Origin: Fontibacterium medardense
GTDB lineage: Bacteria > Pseudomonadota > Alphaproteobacteria > Pelagibacterales > Pelagibacteraceae
Direction: 5' to 3'
NCBI GenBank assembly: GCA_965235075.1
Contig: OZ249404.1
Span: forward strand, 620,001-684,000
Length of the DNA stretch: 64,000 nt
Numbering within the stretch: position 1 is the stretch's first letter; every line of letters starts with the position of its first letter. The notes under the pieces are model-generated. The model did no database searches. It had not been told where the DNA came from and saw nothing but the letters and a program-made list of their open reading frames with translations. Positions 34,822 through 44,012 of this stretch are shown one piece after another. The position numbers were made by a program, and so were the translations under genes.

Positions 34822-35435
34822 AAATTAATTTTGGTGCTTAAAATTCTATAAGCTAGAAATAACAAAGCACATCCGGATAATCTACTTATTAAATTTGGAT
34901 AATTTTTTAGAAAAATTGTAATTCTACTTGAAACACCAGCATAAATTGTCAGAAAGAAAAAGTCTAAAAACACATGAGTTGTCATTAAAATTGTAAAATG
35001 AATCATAAAATTATTATTAGGATCTAAAAAAGTAGGAAACATAACTACAAAAAAAACTATAGCACCCGGACTGAACAAAGCTGAAATAAATCCATCTTTA
35101 AACAAATCAAATGCTGATCGAGTGTTGAATGTTTTATCTATTGTAACGCTCGTTTTTCTTCCTAAAAACTTTATTGCTAAATAAATTAAATACAATCCAC
35201 CAATCCATTTGAAGGTATCTAAAATTTGTGGATGAGGTTTTATTAGTGCATAAACGCCAAATGTTGCACATATCATTTGAATTGCATTGGCGGAAACATC
35301 TCCCAAACCCGTCCATAAACTTTTTGGAAAACCATAGTTCATTGAATTAGTAATAATTAGAATTCTTTGTGGTCCAGGAGTAATAAAAAGTATTGTAACT
35401 AACTGAACAAATAGTAAGTAATTGTTTGGTATCAT
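34818..35435 (-). CDS. LysE/RhtB-family amino acid exporter
   Basis: A 205-residue membrane protein with about six helices. TPGPQRILIITNSMNYG (about 19-35) is the LysE/RhtB opening, where the family usually has TPGPN, and the ALFSPGAIVFFVVMFP segment corresponds to the conserved SNPKA-type region. Members export Lys, Thr, homoserine or other amino acids. It leads the operon with azlC and azlD, so this cluster seems devoted to disposal of excess amino acids. The substrate is not assignable. Confidence 0.85.
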   Translation of the reverse strand: MIPNNYLLFVQLVTILFITPGPQRILIITNSMNYGFPKSLWTGLGDVSANAIQMICATFGVYALIKPHPQILDTFKWIGGLYLIYLAIKFLGRKTSVTIDKTFNTRSAFDLFKDGFISALFSPGAIVFFVVMFPTFLDPNNNFMIHFTILMTTHVFLDFFFLTIYAGVSSRITIFLKNYPNLISRLSGCALLFLAYRILSTKINL

Positions 35436-35454
35436 TGATAAATCTAGATCTATA

Positions 35455-35483
35455 TTGACTAATTATCTTAATAAAGTTATTTA
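35455..35483 (+). promoter_or_regulatory. Candidate promoter of the metF-metE-metZ operon
   Basis: TTGACT (35455-35460) is followed by a 17-base spacer and TATTTA (35478-35483), with TTTAAT two bases further on as an alternative -10. Transcription would start near 35489, at the 5' edge of the SAM-II aptamer. The -35 is good, the -10 weak. Confidence 0.4.
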
Positions 35484-35488
35484 ATTTT

Positions 35489-35539
35489 CTGCGCCGAGTT
35501 ATTTCAAATTGCGGGCGCTATATAAATCCAGCTAAAGCG
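35489..35539 (+). ncRNA. SAM-II riboswitch aptamer
   Basis: The sequence follows the SAM-II consensus closely: GCGCCGAGTTA, ATTGCGGGCGC, TATAAATCCAGCTAAAGCG. Helix P1 forms between GCGCC (35491-35495) and GGCGC (35514-35518), and the AGCTAAAG tail folds back on the loop to make the pseudoknot that binds S-adenosylmethionine. It precedes metF, metE and metZ, the expected type of target. An intrinsic terminator follows at once. Confidence 0.92.
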
Positions 35540-35550
35540 ATGCAATTATA

Positions 35551-35577
35551 ACCGCCGCTTTGCCTGGTGGTTTTTTT
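35551..35577 (+). terminator. Riboswitch-controlled intrinsic terminator ahead of metF
   Basis: ACCGCC (35551-35556) pairs with GGTGGT (35566-35571), with one G-U pair, and is followed by a T-run (35571-35577). A competing helix, AAAGCG (35534-35539) with CGCTTT (35556-35561), uses the conserved 3' strand of the SAM-II aptamer, so ligand binding should free the terminator and switch the operon off. Confidence 0.75.
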
Positions 35578-35615
35578 CGAAAAAATTCCAAAAAAACCTT
35601 TGTTTAGAATGAATT

Positions 35616-36521
35616 ATGAGCAAAGATTTAAATATTAGTTTTGAGTTCTTTCCAGCCAAGGATCAAACAGCTGATGAAACTCTATGGAGAAGCTTTATTA
35701 AACTTGAAGTGTTTAATCCAAAGTTTGTATCTGTAACTTTTGGTGCTGGAGGTGGAGCAAGAGATAAAAGTGATTACTTAGTAAAAAAAATAAAAAAAAA
35801 TTCTAATACGCCAGTTGCTGGTCATCTTACTTGCGTTGATATGAGCAAAGAAGAAATAAACACTATTGCTCTTGATTGGTTAAATAATGGAATTAATAAA
35901 ATTGTAGCATTGCGTGGTGATGTAAGAAAAAAAGATTCAAAATATAAACCCCATGAGAAAGGCTACATCAATGCAGCCGATATGGTTAGAGGTTTAAAAA
36001 AATTAGGTAATTTTGAAATTGCAGTAGCTGGTTACCCAGACAAACACCCAGAATCTAAAAATGAAAACGAAGATTTAGAAAATTTAAAAATTAAAGTAGA
36101 TCAAGGCGCTGATAAAATCATAACCCAATTTTTCTTTGATCACGAAAAATTTTTAAGATTTAGAGACAAATCAATCGCACTAGGTATTAAAGCACCTATT
36201 ATTCCTGGAATTTTACCTATTGATAACTTCAAGAAAGTAAAAGATTTTAGTTTAAAGTGCGGAACCATTATTCCTAAATGGATTGAAGATAAATTCTCTA
36301 ATTTAAAAGAAGAAGAAAAATTTGTTGGCATAGATATAGCTAGTAACTTGGTAAATAAACTACAAGCTGAAGGTGTTAACGAATTTCATTTTTACACTCT
36401 TAATAAATATGAATTAACATATGCGGTTTGTAAAAATTTACTAAACGAAAAAAAAATAGAGCAAAAAGAATACAATAAAAACATAAACCAATTTTTTAAC
36501 CAAAAGGAGATATATATATAA
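35616..36521 (+). CDS. metF: Methylenetetrahydrofolate reductase
   Basis: A 301-residue FAD enzyme of MetF length with N-terminal ISFEFFPAKDQTADETLW, then FVSVTFGAGGG, ALRGDVRKK and the VAGYPDKHPE region, in the order seen in bacterial MetF. It reduces 5,10-methylene-tetrahydrofolate to the methyl donor used by MetE. It is the first gene behind the SAM-II riboswitch and terminator. Its TAA shares one base with the metE ATG. Confidence 0.95.
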   Translation: MSKDLNISFEFFPAKDQTADETLWRSFIKLEVFNPKFVSVTFGAGGGARDKSDYLVKKIKKNSNTPVAGHLTCVDMSKEEINTIALDWLNNGINKIVALRGDVRKKDSKYKPHEKGYINAADMVRGLKKLGNFEIAVAGYPDKHPESKNENEDLENLKIKVDQGADKIITQFFFDHEKFLRFRDKSIALGIKAPIIPGILPIDNFKKVKDFSLKCGTIIPKWIEDKFSNLKEEEKFVGIDIASNLVNKLQAEGVNEFHFYTLNKYELTYAVCKNLLNEKKIEQKEYNKNINQFFNQKEIYI

Positions 36522-38800
36522 TGATAAAAATAAACTGCATTGGCTACCCGAGAATAGGTCCAAAAAGAGAATTAAAGAATGCTCTTGAAAGATATTGGAA
36601 ATCTGAAATTTCTGAGAATGATTTACTTAAGTGCGCTAGTGAATTAAAAAAAAATAATTGGCAAACACAAAAAGACAATGGTGTTGATTATATTTGTTCA
36701 AATGATTTTTCTTTTTACGATCAAGTTCTAGATACAATTTGTTTAGTAGGTTCAATTCCTGAAAGATACAAACATAAAGACGATAAAGTTTCTTTTAAAA
36801 CTTATTTTGCAATGGCGCGTGGCTCTCAAACAAAAGATTTAGATGTACCTGCGCTTGAAATGACAAAATGGTTTGACACTAACTACCATTACTTAGTGCC
36901 AGAATTTTCAAAAAATCAAAAATTTAAGTTGAGTTCAAACAAACCATTTGATGAATTTGATGAGGCAAAAAGATTAGGCTTTAATACCAAGCCAATTATT
37001 CTGGGTCCTCTTACTTTTTTAAGTCTAGGCAAAACTACAGATGAATCTTTCAAAAGCATTGATTTATTAGATAATTTACTTCCAGTTTATGCTGAGATTT
37101 TATCTGGTTTAAATAAAAAGGGTGCTGAGTGGATTCAAATTGATGAGCCTATATTGGTAAAAAACCAAAATGCTGACTTTACTAAACTAATCAAAAAAAC
37201 TTTAAACCAATTAAAGAAATTTGCTGGTTCGTCTAAAATTATTTTAACAACATACTTTGAAAAACTAGATTCTGAAGTTGAAAAAGAAATTTTAGAAAGT
37301 GATGTAGATGGTGTTCATTTTGATTTAATTCGCGGAAAAATCTCAAATATAGATTCTTTAAAAAATACTAATAAAACAATTTCTATTGGAATTATTGACG
37401 GAAGAAATATTTGGAAATCTGATGTTAATAAAAAAATTGAGCAAGTAACAGAGTATTCAAAAAATATTAAAAACTTATGGATCTCATCTTCTTGTCCATT
37501 ACTGCATACCCCTTATGACTTAGGCCTGGAGACTAAGGTTCCTGAAAAAATTAGAAAATGGTTGTCATTTTCTAAGCAAAAACTTATTGAACTTAATCAT
37601 ATTAAATTTTCATTAAACCAAGGTAACAATGAAATTAAAAATTACTTAGATGAAAATAAAAAAGATATTACAAGCAGAGCAACATCTGAATTAATTCATG
37701 ATGATAAAGTTAAACAAAGAGCTAAAAATATTACAACTCAGATTTTAAATAGAAAATCTAACTTTGTTAAAAGATCTGAAATACAAACTAAGGTATTTAA
37801 ATTACCTTTATATCCAACAACAACTATTGGATCTTTTCCTCAAACATCTGATGTAAGAAATGCCAGAGCTAAATTTAAGAAAAATGAATTAAGCTTAAAA
37901 GAATATGAGGATTTTCTTAAAACAAAAACAATCGATGCTATTAAAAAACAAGAACAAATAGATATCGACGTTATTGTTCATGGAGAATTTGAGAGAAATG
38001 ACATGGTTGAATACTTTGGTGAGCAACTTAAAGGATTTACATTTACATCTAGTGGTTGGGTACAAAGTTATGGTTCACGATGCGTAAAACCCCCAATTAT
38101 TTTTGGAGATGTTTCTCGTCCAGAATCTATGACGGTTCAATGGTCAAAATTTGCTCAAGACCAAACTAAGAAAATTGTTAAAGGAATGTTAACTGGTCCA
38201 ATAACAATTTTACAATGGTCTTTTGTTAGAGATGATCAACCAAGAAAAGATACGGCGTTACAAATTGCTTTTGCAATAAGAGATGAGGTTGAAGATCTTG
38301 AGAACAATGGAATTAAAATGATTCAGATTGATGAGCCAGCTTTAAGAGAAGGTCTGCCTCTGAAGAAAAGCGATTGGAAGCAATATTTAGATTGGGCTGT
38401 TAAAGCTTTCCAAATTTCCGCTGCTGTTGCAAAAGATGAAACTCAAATTCATACACATATGTGTTACGCTGAATTTGAAGACATTATCGATGCAATTGCT
38501 GCTTTGGATGCTGATGTTATTTCCATTGAAACATCAAGATCTAGAATGGAATTATTAAAAACATTTGAAAAGTTCAAATATCCAAATGAAGTAGGACCTG
38601 GGGTTTATGACATTCATTCTCCTAGGGTTCCAAATAAAAATGAAATGAAAGAACTTATTCAAAAAGCTTCTAAGTTAATTGATAAGAAAAGAATTTGGGT
38701 AAATCCAGATTGCGGACTTAAAACTAGAGGCTGGCCTGAAACAATAAGTGCACTTGAAACTATGGTGCAAGCAGCGAAGGAATTAAGAACCGAGAAATGA
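36521..38800 (+). CDS. metE: Cobalamin-independent methionine synthase
   Basis: A 759-residue enzyme of full MetE length, made of two similar barrels. The C-terminal zinc ligands are in IHTHMCYAEFEDI (His and Cys) and NPDCGLKTRGW (Cys), with IQIDEPALREGLP between them. It moves the methyl group from methyl-tetrahydrofolate polyglutamate to homocysteine without vitamin B12. A strong AAGGAG (36504-36509) lies 11 bases ahead of the ATG, within the end of metF. B12 independence suits an organism that lives where the vitamin is scarce. Confidence 0.96.
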   Translation: MIKINCIGYPRIGPKRELKNALERYWKSEISENDLLKCASELKKNNWQTQKDNGVDYICSNDFSFYDQVLDTICLVGSIPERYKHKDDKVSFKTYFAMARGSQTKDLDVPALEMTKWFDTNYHYLVPEFSKNQKFKLSSNKPFDEFDEAKRLGFNTKPIILGPLTFLSLGKTTDESFKSIDLLDNLLPVYAEILSGLNKKGAEWIQIDEPILVKNQNADFTKLIKKTLNQLKKFAGSSKIILTTYFEKLDSEVEKEILESDVDGVHFDLIRGKISNIDSLKNTNKTISIGIIDGRNIWKSDVNKKIEQVTEYSKNIKNLWISSSCPLLHTPYDLGLETKVPEKIRKWLSFSKQKLIELNHIKFSLNQGNNEIKNYLDENKKDITSRATSELIHDDKVKQRAKNITTQILNRKSNFVKRSEIQTKVFKLPLYPTTTIGSFPQTSDVRNARAKFKKNELSLKEYEDFLKTKTIDAIKKQEQIDIDVIVHGEFERNDMVEYFGEQLKGFTFTSSGWVQSYGSRCVKPPIIFGDVSRPESMTVQWSKFAQDQTKKIVKGMLTGPITILQWSFVRDDQPRKDTALQIAFAIRDEVEDLENNGIKMIQIDEPALREGLPLKKSDWKQYLDWAVKAFQISAAVAKDETQIHTHMCYAEFEDIIDAIAALDADVISIETSRSRMELLKTFEKFKYPNEVGPGVYDIHSPRVPNKNEMKELIQKASKLIDKKRIWVNPDCGLKTRGWPETISALETMVQAAKELRTEK

Positions 38801-39972
38801 AAAAAATAAAACTTGGAACTAACACTAATTTAATCCGAGGAGGATTAAACAGAAGTCAGTTTAATGAGACTTCTGAAGCGTTGTTTCTAACATCAGGATT
38901 TGTTTACGATAGCGCTGAACAAGCTGAAGCTATTTTTAAAGGTAGCAAGAAAGGTTTTCAGTATACTCGATATTCAAATCCTACTGTTGAAATATTTGAA
39001 AAAAGATTAGCGATTCTAGATGGTTCTGAGGATTGTTTTGCAACAGTAAGTGGAATGGCTGCTGTTTTCTTTTCATTAATGTGTCAATTAAAAGCTGGAG
39101 ATCATTTAATTTCATCTGCTGCTTTATTTGGATCTTGCAAAGAAATTATAAAAAATATTCTGCCTCGATATGGGATTGAAGTAACATTTGTAGATGGAAA
39201 AAATATAAATGAATGGAAAAAAGCCATTCAAAAAAATACAAAGATTTTTTTCTTTGAAACTCCTTCAAATCCACTTTTAGAGTTAATCGACATTAAAGCC
39301 GTTTGTAATATTGCAAAAAAACATAAAATCACAACTGTTGTAGATAATATTTTTGCAAGTCCAGTCTTACAAAAACCAGTTTTATTGGGTGCTAATATTA
39401 TTGTTTATTCTGGAACAAAACATATTGATGGACAAGGACGCGTTTTAGGTGGGGCAATATTATCTTCAACAAAATTTAAAGAAAATATTTTAAAACCTTT
39501 CTTAAGACATACTGGTCCTGCTATCAGTCCCTTTAATGCTTGGGTTTTGCTAAAAGGTTTAGAAACTATTAAAATTAGAGTGGAGGCACAATCTAATGCA
39601 GCTTTAGAAATTGCTCAGTTTTTAGATAAGCACTCAAAAATTGAAAAAGTATTTTATCCATTTTTAAGAAATTTTTCTCAATACTCGCTTGCTAAAAAAC
39701 AACAAACTCTTGGTGGAACAATTTTAAGTTTTAAAATTAAAGGAAAAAAAAAAGATGCATTTAAATTTATAAATAAATTAAAAATATTTGATATCTCTAA
39801 TAATTTAGGTGACACAAAATCTATTGTAACTCACCCAACTACGACTACCCATCGTATATTAAGTGAAAATGAAAGATTATCCCTTGGTATTAGTGAAAAT
39901 TTAATAAGGCTTTCTATTGGTTTAGAAACAGTTTCTGATCTTAAAAAAGATATCGCGACAGCGTTAAAATAA
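38797..39972 (+). CDS. metZ: O-succinylhomoserine sulfhydrylase
   Basis: A 391-residue PLP enzyme of the Cys/Met metabolism family. The cofactor Lys is Lys208 in YSGTKHIDGQGRVLGG, a pattern that points to the MetZ/sulfhydrylase side rather than cystathionine synthase. It would make homocysteine directly from activated homoserine and sulfide, supplying MetE. O-acetylhomoserine use is possible. The start overlaps the metE stop (ATGA), so it belongs to the same SAM-controlled operon. Confidence 0.88.
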   Translation: MKKIKLGTNTNLIRGGLNRSQFNETSEALFLTSGFVYDSAEQAEAIFKGSKKGFQYTRYSNPTVEIFEKRLAILDGSEDCFATVSGMAAVFFSLMCQLKAGDHLISSAALFGSCKEIIKNILPRYGIEVTFVDGKNINEWKKAIQKNTKIFFFETPSNPLLELIDIKAVCNIAKKHKITTVVDNIFASPVLQKPVLLGANIIVYSGTKHIDGQGRVLGGAILSSTKFKENILKPFLRHTGPAISPFNAWVLLKGLETIKIRVEAQSNAALEIAQFLDKHSKIEKVFYPFLRNFSQYSLAKKQQTLGGTILSFKIKGKKKDAFKFINKLKIFDISNNLGDTKSIVTHPTTTTHRILSENERLSLGISENLIRLSIGLETVSDLKKDIATALK

Positions 39973-39975
39973 AAA

Positions 39976-40281
39976 TTATATTTTTAATCTTTCAACAGTC
40001 TTGTTATTCAATAAATGAGAATTTAAAATCTCATCAATATCTTCTGAGTTTTTAAAAGAATACCAAACCCCTTCTGGATAAATAACCATTACCGGTCCAA
40101 GCTCACATCGATCTAAACAGCCAGATTTATTAATTCTAATTTTTTTATTAAGTTTTAAGTTTTTGATCTTTGTTTTTAATTCTATTTGTAATTTTTCTGA
40201 ATCTTTTAAACTGCAGCAACCTTTTGGATTAGATTCTGGTCTTTTATTAATACAACAAAAAACATGTTTTTCAAAAAACAT
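39976..40281 (-). CDS. Thioredoxin-like [2Fe-2S] ferredoxin
   Basis: A 101-residue protein with Cys residues at 9, 22, 55 and 59 (plus Cys10 and Cys23) in the C-x12-C ... C-x3-C pattern of thioredoxin-fold [2Fe-2S] ferredoxins, and the NKSGCLDRCELGPVMVIYPE segment typical of the type. It carries electrons; the partner is unknown. The gene starts immediately after the SDR gene stop with no gap, so both are probably one transcript, and it converges on metZ with three bases between them. Confidence 0.85.
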   Translation of the reverse strand: MFFEKHVFCCINKRPESNPKGCCSLKDSEKLQIELKTKIKNLKLNKKIRINKSGCLDRCELGPVMVIYPEGVWYSFKNSEDIDEILNSHLLNNKTVERLKI

Positions 40282-41034
40282 TTAAATATTTTTGGTTAAG
40301 ATTCTGACTAAAAAAAAATAGATAGGTCTTGGCAAAATTTGTAAGATTTTAAAAATAATTTTCATCTGAATTGGAAAAGTAATATCGTATTTTTTTCCTA
40401 AAAGTCCTTCAAAGATAATTTCAGCAGCTTTATCTGCTTCCATAATAAATGGCATATCAAATGTATTTTTCTCGGTCAGTCTAGATTTAACAAAACCAGG
40501 ATTAATAATGCTTAGAGAAATATTATTTTTATCACAATCGATTTTAATAGACTCAAAATAATTAATCATAGCTGCTTTTGAAGGTCCATAAGATGAGGAA
40601 TTTGGCAACCCACCTAATCCTGCAAGTGAACTAATGGCTGCAAGATGACCAAATTTCTGTATTTTAAAATGAGGTAACAAAATTGAAAAGCAGTTAATCA
40701 TGCCAAAAAAATTAACTGCAAAAGTTTTTTCAAATAAGTCTAACCTAATATCAAAAGTATTATGCGGCTCATAATAACCAGAGCAATAAACAGCTAAATC
40801 AATAGTTTTAAATTCTTTTATAATTTCATTAATAATTCTCTGAGAATTTACTTTATCTGTAACGTCTAAAGAAAATGTTGATATTTTTGTTCTTTTTGAA
40901 CTGAATTCTAATTTTAAATTTTGTAATTTTTCTTGAGTTCTTCCTAATAAAATTAAATTATCACACTGATCTAAGTATTTTTTGCCAAGTTCGTAACCTA
41001 TGCCGAAAGTAGCTCCTATAATTACAACATTCAT
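40282..41034 (-). CDS. Short-chain dehydrogenase/reductase
   Basis: A 250-residue SDR. The cofactor motif is IIGATFGIGYELG (5-17), and the catalytic set is Ser136 region (AAISSLAGLGG), Tyr149 and Lys153 in SSSYGPSKAAM. The C-terminus has a hydrophobic stretch (about 225-245) that may bind membranes. The substrate cannot be told; a ketone, sugar or lipid intermediate is possible. It is divergent from fumC across 60 bp and couples to the ferredoxin gene downstream. Confidence 0.87.
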   Translation of the reverse strand: MNVVIIGATFGIGYELGKKYLDQCDNLILLGRTQEKLQNLKLEFSSKRTKISTFSLDVTDKVNSQRIINEIIKEFKTIDLAVYCSGYYEPHNTFDIRLDLFEKTFAVNFFGMINCFSILLPHFKIQKFGHLAAISSLAGLGGLPNSSSYGPSKAAMINYFESIKIDCDKNNISLSIINPGFVKSRLTEKNTFDMPFIMEADKAAEIIFEGLLGKKYDITFPIQMKIIFKILQILPRPIYFFLVRILTKNI

Positions 41035-41094
41035 AAATTTTACTTGATTAGCAACTATTAAAAATTATCATTAGTGATATAAGATAATACTGAT

Positions 41095-42483
41095 ATGGCA
41101 TCAAGAATTGAATCTGATAGTTTTGGTAAAATCAAAGTTCCAGCAGATAAATATTGGGGAGCTCAAACAGAACGTTCATTAAAATACTTTAAAATTGGAA
41201 AAATATTAGTCCCACTAGAGATTATAAGAGCTATAGCTATTGTTAAAAAAGCCGCTGCTATTGTTAATTTTAAATTCAAATCTTTAGATAAAAAAATTTC
41301 TCAAGCAATTATCAAGGCCTCTGATGAGGTAATTAAAGGAAAATTTAACAATCATTTTCCACTTAAAGTTTGGCAGACAGGTTCTGGAACTCAAACAAAT
41401 ATGAATGTTAATGAAGTTATATCTAATCGAGCAATAGAAATTTTAGGTGGAAAAATAGGATCAAAAAAACCTGTGCATCCAAATGATCATGTAAATAAAT
41501 CCCAATCTACAAATGATACTTATCCTAGTGCCATTCACATAGCTGTTGCTATTGATGTAAAAGAAAGACTTCTTCCTTCTTTAAAATTATTGGAAAAAGA
41601 ATTAGCTGTAAAAGTAACTAAATTTAAAAATATAGTTAAAATTGGAAGAACGCATCTTCAAGATGCAACTCCGCTAACTTTAGGGCAACAGTTTTCTGGC
41701 TATCATATGCAAATTAAAAATTGCATTAAACGTATAGAAATAGCTTTAAAAGAAATGTATTTCCTTGCTCAAGGCGGGACAGCTGTTGGTACAGGCATTA
41801 ATACTAAAAAAGGCTTTGATAAAAAAATTGCATTAGAGATTAAAAAAATTACTAAACTACCGTTTAGAACTGCTCCAAATAAATTTGAGGCACTTGCAAG
41901 TCATGAGCCAATAGTAAATTTATCTGGTGCATTTAATACTCTTGCTGTTGCTTTGATGAAAATTTCAAACGACATAAGATTTCTTGGCTCTGGTCCTAGA
42001 GCTGGCTATGCTGAACTTATTCTTCCAGAAAATGAGCCCGGGTCTTCAATCATGCCTGGCAAAGTAAACCCAACACAGTGTGAGGCTGTTACAATGGTTT
42101 GCACACGAGTTATTGGTAATCACACAACAATAACTATTGCTGCATCAAACGGACATTTTGAATTAAATGTATTTAAACCAGTGATTGGTCACAGCATGAT
42201 TCAATCAATTGAATTATTATCTGACTCTATTGAGTGCTTTATTAAATATTGTCTAAAGGGTCTTAAAGCAGATACAAAAAGAATTTCTCAATTATTAAAT
42301 AGTTCATTGATGCTAGTAACTGCCCTTGCTCCAAAAATCGGATACGACAATGCTTCAATGATTGCAAAAAAAGCACACCAGAATGGAACATCTTTAAAAG
42401 AAGAAGCTCTGAAAAGTGGATTAGTTGATAAAAAAGAATACGATCGATTAATTAATCCAAAAAAAATGACTCAACCAAATTAG
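41095..42483 (+). CDS. fumC: Fumarate hydratase, class II
   Basis: A 462-residue iron-free fumarase, with GSGTQTNMNVNEVISNRAIE (about 100-119), the catalytic-region motifs VGRTHLQDATPL (as IGRTHLQDATPL) and the superfamily signature GSSIMPGKVNPTQCE. It hydrates fumarate to malate in the TCA cycle. The start context is clean and the length is that of FumC. It overlaps the convergent AsmA-like gene by 4 bp at its end. Confidence 0.96.
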   Translation: MASRIESDSFGKIKVPADKYWGAQTERSLKYFKIGKILVPLEIIRAIAIVKKAAAIVNFKFKSLDKKISQAIIKASDEVIKGKFNNHFPLKVWQTGSGTQTNMNVNEVISNRAIEILGGKIGSKKPVHPNDHVNKSQSTNDTYPSAIHIAVAIDVKERLLPSLKLLEKELAVKVTKFKNIVKIGRTHLQDATPLTLGQQFSGYHMQIKNCIKRIEIALKEMYFLAQGGTAVGTGINTKKGFDKKIALEIKKITKLPFRTAPNKFEALASHEPIVNLSGAFNTLAVALMKISNDIRFLGSGPRAGYAELILPENEPGSSIMPGKVNPTQCEAVTMVCTRVIGNHTTITIAASNGHFELNVFKPVIGHSMIQSIELLSDSIECFIKYCLKGLKADTKRISQLLNSSLMLVTALAPKIGYDNASMIAKKAHQNGTSLKEEALKSGLVDKKEYDRLINPKKMTQPN

Positions 42484-43967
42484 AACAAGAAACTATAAAT
42501 TCTTGGGTCTAAAACTTTCAAAATATCTTTATTTAAGCGCAGATTGAATTCTTCTTGAGCAGCGTTAAGATTATTTTTGTTAAATTTTTTATTACTATTT
42601 CCAATAATTTCATTCACCACGACTCTTGCCTTTCTCATATTCAAATCTCCCTTCATTTTTCCAGAAAAACTAGCATTTGGTAAAAGAGCTATTTTTTCCC
42701 TTGCTCCATTAGTATTTTTATAAAAATTTCTAATATTTACGAGGTCAATTTGTGAATTAAAAAAAAATATTGTCTCTCTATTCTGAGTAATAAAGCGACC
42801 GTTGATTTTTAATATATCATTAAATTTTGAAATTAAGTTTAATTCTTTGATATGAACATCTCCGCCTTCAACAACAATAATGGCGTTAGCATCAGAAAAA
42901 AGATTGTGATTAGTGACCATATTTTTAAAATTTAATTTAAAAACACCATAAAAATCTTCATGAATATTAAATAACCTATTATGCACTAAATAGTCTTTGA
43001 GATTACTGTTAGACAATTTTTTAAAATTTGTGTCTGTAAAATTAAACTCAGTAACGAATGCAAGTCTTGGTTTAAAATCAATTTTAGCATAACCGTCCCC
43101 TTTATATAAAAAAGAATTAACTAAAATATTTTTTAAATCTACATACTCATCTTTTAAATCAAAATTAAATTGCAAAGTTAAATTATTTAATCCAATTGTA
43201 CTTAAAGTATTTGCAAATCTAATTTTTGCATTTCCTGAAAATTCATTTTTTATAAAATTTATATCAATTAGATTTGCATCAAAATAAAATTTAAGATCAT
43301 TAGACTTGATGGATAAATTACCAACGTTTTTATCTTTATTTATTGCGCTTTGAAACGTACTTACAAATGGTAAATTAAAAAGATTTCCTGTTAAATCAAA
43401 TTTCTTTAGATTTCCTTTGTCAAAAACAATATCACTATTAATATCGCTAATCTCAATAGAGCTTTTGTTTGAAGAATATTTTAAATCTAAGTTATGAACT
43501 TTGATTCCTTTAAGATTTTTAATAGAATCAGTATTTCTAAAAAAATTATCAAAATAATTATTTTCTAATTCAATAATCCCATCAACTACCTCAACATCAG
43601 TAATATTAAAATTTCTAAAAAGTATATTAAAAATATTTATACGGAGATTAATTTTATAAATGTTACCAATGTAAACATCATCTTTTTTGTTATTTTCAAA
43701 AATATCTACTGAAAATAACTCAATATGAGGTCTTAAAAACGGTTTGTAAGTAATCTTCTCATTAATTTTAATCTTAATAAAAAATTTCTCCTGAATTTGA
43801 TTTTCTATTTCAGGTTTAAATCGATCAAGATCTATAAAAAATGGTGATAAAAAAATAATAAAAAATAGGGCTGCGAAAGTAACCATCGCTCTGCTATAGA
43901 TTTTATGATTATAAAAAGACTTTAAAGAGTTTAACCACTTTAATGACTGTAATTTCCTAAGAATCAT
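42480..43967 (-). CDS. AsmA-family envelope protein
   Basis: A 495-residue protein with one membrane helix near residues 28-47 followed by a long beta-rich periplasmic part. The DLDRFKPEIENQIQEKFFIK segment after the helix is the AsmA N-terminal signature. The family includes bridge-like proteins thought to move phospholipids between inner and outer membranes or to affect outer-membrane assembly. It is shorter than E. coli AsmA (about 617). The protein is rich in Asn, Lys and Phe, in line with the genome's AT bias. It is divergent from uvrD. Confidence 0.75.
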   Translation of the reverse strand: MILRKLQSLKWLNSLKSFYNHKIYSRAMVTFAALFFIIFLSPFFIDLDRFKPEIENQIQEKFFIKIKINEKITYKPFLRPHIELFSVDIFENNKKDDVYIGNIYKINLRINIFNILFRNFNITDVEVVDGIIELENNYFDNFFRNTDSIKNLKGIKVHNLDLKYSSNKSSIEISDINSDIVFDKGNLKKFDLTGNLFNLPFVSTFQSAINKDKNVGNLSIKSNDLKFYFDANLIDINFIKNEFSGNAKIRFANTLSTIGLNNLTLQFNFDLKDEYVDLKNILVNSFLYKGDGYAKIDFKPRLAFVTEFNFTDTNFKKLSNSNLKDYLVHNRLFNIHEDFYGVFKLNFKNMVTNHNLFSDANAIIVVEGGDVHIKELNLISKFNDILKINGRFITQNRETIFFFNSQIDLVNIRNFYKNTNGAREKIALLPNASFSGKMKGDLNMRKARVVVNEIIGNSNKKFNKNNLNAAQEEFNLRLNKDILKVLDPRIYSFLF

Positions 43968-44012
43968 TTAATTTTCGAAATATTATGTTAACTACTTGAT
44001 CTATTTGATTTT

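Noticed and set aside
35541..35615. A second SAM aptamer (SAM-V type) in tandem with SAM-II
   Set aside because: The bases between the SAM-II core and metF are used up by the terminator and show no second GCTAAA-type core.
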